Assembly (NCBI RefSeq): GCF_004784475.1
Contig: NZ_SRRT01000006.1
Location: forward strand, 496,001-560,000
Direction of reading: 5' to 3'
DNA length: 64,000 nt
Origin: Streptomyces bauhiniae
Lineage (GTDB): Bacteria > Actinomycetota > Actinomycetes > Streptomycetales > Streptomycetaceae
Of the stretch, positions 58,437 through 64,000 are shown piece after piece (within the stretch, counting starts at the first letter, position 1; each line of letters starts with the position of its first letter). Both the position numbers and the translations under genes were made by a program. The notes under the pieces were generated by a model. That model worked only from the letters and a program-made list of their open reading frames with translations, ran no database searches and was not told where the DNA came from.

Positions 58437-60032
58437 GTGGTCGTGCCGGAGCTGGGACCTTTGCGGTCCGTGAGACCGCATGTGAAGCGGCTCGCGGACG
58501 CTCTACGACCGAGTCTGGCGCACACCGCGTCCGTCGTGAAACCGCGTCTTGCGCGGTTGACGTCCGCCCTGCGTCCCGGACCCGGCCGGTCCGGTCCCAG
58601 GCCCTCTCGGACCTGGTACTTCACCGCCTCGGCGGCCACCGCCGGACTGGCCCTGGCCGCCGGCGCAGTGGCCGTGGCCGGCCCCTTCGACGGCGCGGGT
58701 CAGCGTACGGCCGAGCGGGACCGCGCGGTCGCCCTCACGCTCGCACGTGGCGCAGATCACGACGGCGGCGGCGTCCCGGCGGGCGGTTCGGACGCCGTTC
58801 CGAGCGCCCCGCCCGTGCTGCGCGCGCTCGGCGCGGCCGCGGAGCCCGCGAAGTCCGGCAAGGTGCCGCCGAGCGGCATCGCGGGCGTCCTGGGCCCCCT
58901 GCTGGCCGACCCCGCCCTCGGCGAGGGCCAGGCCGCCGCCGTCGTGGACGTGGCCACCGGGCGCCGCCTCTACGGCACCCACTCCGACCAGGCGTTCACG
59001 CCCGCCTCCACCACCAAGATCGCCACCGCGGTCGCCGCACTGTCCGCGCTCGGCCCCGACCACCGGCTCACCACCCGCACCGCGCTCGAACCCGACACCG
59101 GCGAACTGGTCCTCGTCGGCGGCGGCGACCCCACCCTCACCGCGCACAAGGCGAGCGGCGGCTGGGCCAGCCTGCGCACCCTGGCCTCCGGCACCGCCGC
59201 CGCGCTCAAGAAGCGGGGCGTCGACAAGGTCACGCTGTCCTACGACACGACGCTCTACTCCGGCCCCTCGCGGCACCCCATCGGCGTCAACGACAACCTC
59301 GCCGAGGTCACCGCCCTCACCGCCGACGAGGGCCGCACCGACAACTCCAGCAGCGGGCCGGTGACCCGCGTGGCCGACCCGGCCGCCGAGGCCGCGCGCG
59401 CCTTCGCGGGGTTCCTGAAGGACGCGGGCGTCAAGGCGACCCCGCCCGGCCCCTCCAAGGCCACCTCCCGCGCGACGACCCTCGCCTCCGTCTCCTCGCC
59501 CCCGCTGTCCGACGTGGTCGAGCGGATGCTGACCAACAGCGACAACGACATCGCCGAGGCGCTGGCCCGGCAGACCGCCCTCGCCTCCGGGCAGCCCGGC
59601 AGCTTCGCGGGCGGCGCCAAGGCCGTCGCCGCCCGGCTGACCAAGCTCGGGCTGCCGATGCGCGGTGCCTCCTTCCACGACGGCAGCGGGCTCGACCGGG
59701 ACGACCGGCTCACCGCCGACCTCCTGACCTCCCTGCTCGCCACCGCAGCCGACCCCGCCCGGCCCGGCCTGCGGTCCGTCCTCACCGGCCTGCCCGTCGG
59801 CGGGTTCACCGGCACCCTGGCCGAGCGCTACGCCGACGGCGGCGCGGCCGGCCTCATCCGCGCCAAGACCGGCACCCTGACCGGCGTCAACTCCCTCGCC
59901 GGCACGGTCGTCACCAAGGACGGCCACCTCCTCACCTTCGCCTTCCTCACCTCAGGCACCACCGACCCCCAGTCCGCCCAGTCCGCCCTCGACCACACGG
60001 CAACCACCCTGGCCAACTGCGGCTGCGGGTAG
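58437..60032 (+). CDS. dacB: D-alanyl-D-alanine carboxypeptidase/endopeptidase (S13, DacB-like)
   Basis: This 531-residue protein has an N-terminal membrane anchor (about residues 62-80). Penicillin-binding motifs are present: SxxK in PASTTK (Ser191-Lys194), SxN in NSDND and KTG in RAKTGTL. The domain between the first two motifs is the large insert typical of PBP4-like enzymes. It trims cell-wall peptides outside the membrane. GTG at 58437 or 58443. It is divergent from ppa. Confidence 0.9.
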   Translation: MVVPELGPLRSVRPHVKRLADALRPSLAHTASVVKPRLARLTSALRPGPGRSGPRPSRTWYFTASAATAGLALAAGAVAVAGPFDGAGQRTAERDRAVALTLARGADHDGGGVPAGGSDAVPSAPPVLRALGAAAEPAKSGKVPPSGIAGVLGPLLADPALGEGQAAAVVDVATGRRLYGTHSDQAFTPASTTKIATAVAALSALGPDHRLTTRTALEPDTGELVLVGGGDPTLTAHKASGGWASLRTLASGTAAALKKRGVDKVTLSYDTTLYSGPSRHPIGVNDNLAEVTALTADEGRTDNSSSGPVTRVADPAAEAARAFAGFLKDAGVKATPPGPSKATSRATTLASVSSPPLSDVVERMLTNSDNDIAEALARQTALASGQPGSFAGGAKAVAARLTKLGLPMRGASFHDGSGLDRDDRLTADLLTSLLATAADPARPGLRSVLTGLPVGGFTGTLAERYADGGAAGLIRAKTGTLTGVNSLAGTVVTKDGHLLTFAFLTSGTTDPQSAQSALDHTATTLANCGCG

Positions 60033-60834
60033 CCTCCGGCGGTTCGACGGGCCCGCGCCGGGCGCCCCTGGCGGGGTGGGTTTCGGCGCCGGAAGCGCCA
60101 AGAGGGCCGACCGCCGGGTTCAGCGGGCAGGCCACACGGGGCCCGCCCGGCGGAGCCCCGGCGTCCAAGGCGCTCGGGCCATTGACCCCGCCGCTGTCCG
60201 CCCGCCCCGCGGGGCCTGCCGGACCGGGGCGCGGTGCGGACTCGTCCCGCAGACCCGCGCGGGCGCTCGGCACCGTCGACGTCCGCCGTCCCGCCGGGCC
60301 TGCCGGCCCCGGCTGCCCTGCCGGGCCGAGGCGGTGGGCCACGCCGTGCGGGCTTGTCCCGTGGGGGCGTGGGGGCGCTTGGCGCCTTCGGCGTCCGCCG
60401 TCCTGCCGGTCCCGGCCGCCCCGGCGGGCCGAGGCGGTGGGTCACGCCGTGCGGGCTTGTCCGGTGGGTGGGCGGGGGCTTGGCGTCGTCGGCGTCCGCC
60501 GTCTCGCTGGGCCTGCCGGTCCCGGCTACCTGCGGGACGTAGGTGGTGGGCCACGTGCTGTGGTGCGGCTCGTCCCGTGGATGTCGGCGCCGTCTCCGCC
60601 GGACCCCGCCGGTGTCCGGCCGTCCCGCTGAGCCGGCGCCCCCCGGGCCCTGCCGCCCCCCCGGCCCTGCCGGCCCCCGGGCCCTGCCGGGCCGGTGGCA
60701 GGCCGCGTGGTGGGGTGCGGGATCGGCCCATGGGCTTCGGCGCCCGTCTCCGCCGAGGCCCCGCCGTCACCGGGGGCCCGGCCCGGCCCGTTCGCGGACT
60801 GCCCGGAGGGCTGGGGCTCACGTACCGTTGACGC
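60033..60834. repeat. Non-coding GC-rich region with degenerate tandem repeats
   Basis: This 800-base stretch has no ORF with credible coding bias. GTCCGCCGTC recurs at 60281, 60393 and 60494, each followed by similar CCTGCCGG, GAGGCGGTGGG and CACGCCGTGCGGGCTTGTCC blocks, so there are about three diverged units of 100-112 bp. A weaker fourth unit may follow to ~60600. The part after about 60620 is runs of CCCCCGG/CCTGCCGG. Confidence 0.7.
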
Positions 60835-61974
60835 ATGACGAGCTTCGGTGGCACCGCTTCTCAGGGGATGGTCGACTGGAACCTCGCGGTGGCGACCGCG
60901 ACGCGGCTCGTGCGGCCGGGGCCGGAGATCAGCCGGGACGAGGCCAGGGCGGTGGTGGCGGAGCTGCGCCGGCACGCCAAGGTCTCCGAGGAACACGTAC
61001 GGGCGTTCACCCGCATGGGGACCGGGGACGTCCACGACACCCCCGTACTGGTCGTCGACCGGCCCGGCTGGGTGCGGGCCAACGTCGCCGGGTTCCGGGA
61101 GCTGCTGCGGCCGCTGCTCGACAAGATGCAGGAGCGGCGCGGCCCCGGCGCGGGCAACGCCGTCCTCGGTGCCGTCGGCGGCAAGGTGACCGGCGTGGAA
61201 CTCGGCATGCTGCTGTCGTTCCTGTCCTCCCGCGTCCTCGGCCAGTACGAGACCTTCGCCCCCGCCGCCCCCGACCTGCCGGCCGGCACCGCGCCCGGCG
61301 GAGGCGGCCGGCTGCTGCTCGTCGCGCCGAACATCGTCCACGTGGAGCGCGAACTCGACGTGGACCCCCACGACTTCCGGCTCTGGGTGTGCCTGCACGA
61401 GGAGACGCACCGTACCCAGTTCACCGCCGTGCCCTGGCTCCGCGACCACCTGGAGGGCGAGATCCAGGCGTTCCTCGCGGAGACCGACGTCGACCCGATG
61501 ACGTTCCTCGAACGCATCCGGGACGCCGCCCAGTCGCTCGCCGGGGGCCGCCCCGAGGGCGAGCAGGAGGACGGCGGACGCTCGCTGGTGGAGCTGGTGC
61601 AGTCCCCGGCCCAGCGGGAGATCCTCGGCCGCCTGACCGCCGTCATGTCCCTGCTGGAGGGGCACGCCGACTTCGTCATGGACGGCGTCGGCCCCGAGGT
61701 CGTGCCGAGCGTCGCCGAGATCCGCGAGAAGTTCCAGCAGCGCCGGGCCAAGGGCGCCTCCCGCCTCGACCTCGCGCTGCGCAAGCTCCTCGGGCTCGAC
61801 GCCAAGCTGCGCCAGTACCGGGACGGCGAGCGCTTCGTCCGCGCGGTCGTCGACGAGGTCGGCATGGACGGCTTCAACCGGGTGTGGACCTCGCCCAACA
61901 CGCTGCCCACCAAGGCCGAGATCTCCGACCCGGCCGGCTGGGTCGCGCGCGTGCACCGCACGACGGAACCCTGA
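60835..61974 (+). CDS. Zinc-dependent metalloprotease (DUF2342 family)
   Basis: This 379-residue protein belongs to the actinobacterial group annotated as zinc-dependent metalloprotease or coenzyme F420 biosynthesis-associated. The zinc motif is HEETH in LWVCLHEETHRTQF, with a later EGHADFVMD supplying further ligands. No signal peptide is visible, so it is cytoplasmic. It is in the usual place upstream of tilS-hpt. Confidence 0.87.
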   Translation: MTSFGGTASQGMVDWNLAVATATRLVRPGPEISRDEARAVVAELRRHAKVSEEHVRAFTRMGTGDVHDTPVLVVDRPGWVRANVAGFRELLRPLLDKMQERRGPGAGNAVLGAVGGKVTGVELGMLLSFLSSRVLGQYETFAPAAPDLPAGTAPGGGGRLLLVAPNIVHVERELDVDPHDFRLWVCLHEETHRTQFTAVPWLRDHLEGEIQAFLAETDVDPMTFLERIRDAAQSLAGGRPEGEQEDGGRSLVELVQSPAQREILGRLTAVMSLLEGHADFVMDGVGPEVVPSVAEIREKFQQRRAKGASRLDLALRKLLGLDAKLRQYRDGERFVRAVVDEVGMDGFNRVWTSPNTLPTKAEISDPAGWVARVHRTTEP

Positions 61975-62154
61975 GGCGAGTCCGGAGGGCGGGCAGACGG
62001 CAGGGAAACGCCCCTCCAATCACCCGTCCGAGGGACCGTCAGCCATGCGTAGGCGTGCAATGCTCGGGGAAGGGCCCGCTTCTGTCACCATCGACGCACT
62101 CTGAGTGACCGGACTTCGGGCTCGTCCCCCGAAACTTCATGAAGGGAACCGGAC

Positions 62155-63258
62155 ATGGGTCCCCATCCCGCGGTCGCGGCGATACGCCTGGCGGTCCGCC
62201 GCGTCCTCCACGACATCGCCACCGGCCAGGCCGCCGAGCACGGCAGCACCGCCCACGGCAGCGGCGGCCACGGCGCCGTCGCCGTCGCCCACCGAACCGG
62301 CGGCCCGAGCACCGCGCAGCGCCACCGGGGCCCCGCCCCCGCCACCGCGCCGCTCGTGCTCGTCGCCTGCTCCGGCGGCGCCGACTCCATGGCGCTCGCC
62401 TCCGCCCTCGCCTTCGAGGCCCCCCGCCTCGGCCTGCGCGCCGGCGGTGTCACCGTCGACCACGGCCTCCAGCCCGGCTCCGCCCTGCGCGCCGACGAGG
62501 TCGCCCTCAGACTGCGCGAACTCGGCCTCGCCCCGGTGGAGTCCGTCGCCGTCACCGTGGGCCGCGACGGCGGCCCCGAGGCGGCCGCGCGGGACGCCCG
62601 GTACGCCGCCCTGGACGCCGCGGCCGAACGCCACGGCGCCGCCGCCGTCCTGCTCGGCCACACCCGCGACGACCAGGCCGAGACCGTCCTGCTCGGCCTC
62701 GCCCGCGGCTCCGGCATCCGCTCGCTGTCCGGCATGGCCGCGGTCTCGGGGGCCGACGGCCGTTACCGGCGCCCGTTCCTCCAGCTCGACCGGCAGACCG
62801 CCCGCAAGGCGTGCCTGGTCCAGTCGCTGTCCGTCTGGGACGACCCGCACAACACCGACCCGGCCTACACCCGCTCCCGGCTGCGCCACGAGGGCCTGCC
62901 CGCGCTGGAGAAGGCGCTCGGCAAGGGCGTCGTGGAGGCGCTCGCCCGCACCGCCCAGCTCTCCCGCGACGACGCCGACGCCCTGGACGCCTGGGCCGGC
63001 CAGGCCGAGTCCTCCGTACGGGACGCCGAGGGGGTGCTGGAGTGCGCCAAGCTCTACGCGCTGCCGCCCGCCGTGCGCCGCCGGGTGCTGCGCCGGGCCG
63101 CCATCGAGGCGGGCGCTCCGGCCGGTTCGCTCTTCGCCCGGCACATCGAGGAGATGGACCGCCTGATCACCGGCTGGCGCGGCCAGGGAGCCATCAATCT
63201 GCCGGGCAAGGTCGTCGCCCAGCGGCAGGGTGGCAGACTGGTGATTCGGCAAGGCTGA
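62155..63258 (+). CDS. tilS: tRNA(Ile)-lysidine synthase
   Basis: This 367-residue N-type ATP pyrophosphatase modifies C34 of tRNA-Ile(CAU) to lysidine. The PP-loop is ACSGGADSMALA (about residue 72), with VTVDHGLQPGS and GHTRDDQAETVL downstream. A ~60-residue low-complexity insertion (His/Gly/Ala) precedes the PP-loop. The start follows GAAGGGAA. It is followed by hpt as in most actinobacteria. Confidence 0.94.
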   Translation: MGPHPAVAAIRLAVRRVLHDIATGQAAEHGSTAHGSGGHGAVAVAHRTGGPSTAQRHRGPAPATAPLVLVACSGGADSMALASALAFEAPRLGLRAGGVTVDHGLQPGSALRADEVALRLRELGLAPVESVAVTVGRDGGPEAAARDARYAALDAAAERHGAAAVLLGHTRDDQAETVLLGLARGSGIRSLSGMAAVSGADGRYRRPFLQLDRQTARKACLVQSLSVWDDPHNTDPAYTRSRLRHEGLPALEKALGKGVVEALARTAQLSRDDADALDAWAGQAESSVRDAEGVLECAKLYALPPAVRRRVLRRAAIEAGAPAGSLFARHIEEMDRLITGWRGQGAINLPGKVVAQRQGGRLVIRQG

Positions 63259-63343
63259 AATCCGACCCCCGGAGCCCGACTCCGACGGGCCGGGCCTGCC
63301 GGTGGCCGCCGGCGCGGCCGTACATGCGGGACGACCGAAAGTG

Positions 63344-63904
63344 ATGCGGGTGGACGCGAAAGACATGGGTGCCGACCTCCAGCGGGTGCTCATCACCAAG
63401 GAAGAGATCGACGCGAAGCTGGCCGAGCTGGCCGCGAAGATCGACGCGGAGTACGCGGGCAAGGACCTGCTGATCGTCGGTGTCCTCAAGGGCGCCGTCA
63501 TGGTCATGGCGGACCTGGCGCGTGCGCTGTCCACCCCCGTCACCATGGACTGGATGGCCGTGTCCTCCTACGGCGCGGGCACCCAGTCCTCCGGTGTCGT
63601 CCGCATCCTCAAGGACCTCGACACCGACATCAAGGGCCGGCACGTCCTGATCGTCGAGGACATCATCGACTCCGGGCTGACCCTGTCCTGGCTGATCAAC
63701 AACCTCGGCTCGCGCGAGCCCGCCTCCCTGAAGGTGTGCACGCTGCTCCGCAAGCCGGACGCCGCCAAGGTCTCCATCGACGTGGAGTGGGCCGGCTTCG
63801 ACATCCCGAACGAGTTCGTGGTCGGCTACGGCCTGGACTACGCCGAGAAGTACCGGAACCTCCCGTTCGTCGGTACGCTCGCGCCCCACGTCTACGGCGG
63901 CTGA
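63344..63904 (+). CDS. hpt: Hypoxanthine phosphoribosyltransferase
   Basis: This 186-residue enzyme salvages hypoxanthine/guanine with PRPP. The PRPP-binding loop is VLIVEDIIDSGLTL, with VGVLKGAVMVMADLARAL and the flexible-loop SSYGAGT. ATG 63344 is preceded by GGGACGACCG; ATG 63365 would drop seven residues. It is tilS's partner and, in the usual actinobacterial order, is followed by ftsH, which would lie just beyond the window. Confidence 0.93.
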   Translation: MRVDAKDMGADLQRVLITKEEIDAKLAELAAKIDAEYAGKDLLIVGVLKGAVMVMADLARALSTPVTMDWMAVSSYGAGTQSSGVVRILKDLDTDIKGRHVLIVEDIIDSGLTLSWLINNLGSREPASLKVCTLLRKPDAAKVSIDVEWAGFDIPNEFVVGYGLDYAEKYRNLPFVGTLAPHVYGG

Positions 63905-63919
63905 CCCCAGCGGCGCACA

Positions 63920-63948
63920 CCGCCGGGGAAGATCGGGAACCCCGGCGG
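63920..63948 (+). terminator. Hairpin after hpt
   Basis: Perfect 9-bp arms CCGCCGGGG/CCCCGGCGG with an 11-base loop lie 16 bases after the hpt stop. The last ~50 bases of the window show no gene start. Confidence 0.72.
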
Positions 63949-64000
63949 GCTCCGTGACGTTGGAGCATTGGAAGACGGGCCGTGGTCCGTCCGGGCCGCC

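Noticed and set aside
60076..60831. 251-codon frame in the GC-rich gap before the metalloprotease
   Set aside because: Composed of Arg/Pro/Gly/Ala runs that mirror tandem DNA repeats, with no start signal.

Overview
The window is chromosomal DNA from a Streptomyces. The reasons are very high GC with strong third-position bias, BldG, a TipA of the classic 253-residue form, a TopA with a lysine-repeat tail, a DUF397/XRE pair, and a gene order that from memory follows the S. coelicolor core on both sides of a tRNA-Thr gene. That synteny is recollection, not a search result.

Left core (1-20.0 kb): the end of a tad-like pilus/secretion cluster (a TadC-like fragment, a DUF4244 pilin-like peptide, two TadE/TadG-like pseudopilins); a chromosomal DUF1998 helicase of the MrfA/YprA type; bldG with its anti-sigma partner; a membrane H+-pyrophosphatase (hppA); a lipoprotein; a class I methyltransferase; topA; a transporter-thymidylate kinase-coiled-coil fusion; holB; and a secreted alpha/beta-hydrolase peptidase.

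Island (about 20.15-38.95 kb): a tRNA-Thr(CGT) gene is followed by visibly AT-richer DNA that ends in a second copy of the 3' half of the tRNA. A decayed third copy lies just inside the left end. The ends carry paired GGTGGACA repeats spaced 11 bp, an excisionase-like gene with no integrase after it, and the broken tail of an integrase. The cargo is two convergent, translationally coupled operons sharing a 15-bp-stem terminator. The plus operon encodes a small protein, a GHKL (Bergerat-fold) ATPase and a DUF4338/DruA-like protein. The minus operon encodes a ~960-aa protein of unknown family, a ~360-aa protein, an 1855-aa DEAH helicase with a DUF1998 zinc-cysteine end (DruE-like), a DUF4365 protein with a nuclease-like core and a ~400-aa unknown. 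I read this as a candidate antiphage system related to Druantia/DISARM but with a gene set I cannot match to a described type. A broken AbiEii-type toxin sits beside it.

Right core (39-64 kb): a DUF4157 (eCIS-core) metalloprotease-like protein, an SMR exporter, a pol I-like polymerase without the 5' nuclease, a Clp-N/HTH protein with palindromic operators, two lipoproteins, a DUF397/ATPase/XRE regulatory group whose two promoters share a 28-bp element, an aldehyde dehydrogenase, a clc-glutamate decarboxylase pair that looks like an acid-resistance unit, tipA with its promoter and internal TipAS start, a DedA protein, a ThrE-type exporter, soluble pyrophosphatase, a D,D-carboxypeptidase, a zinc metalloprotease, tilS and hpt.
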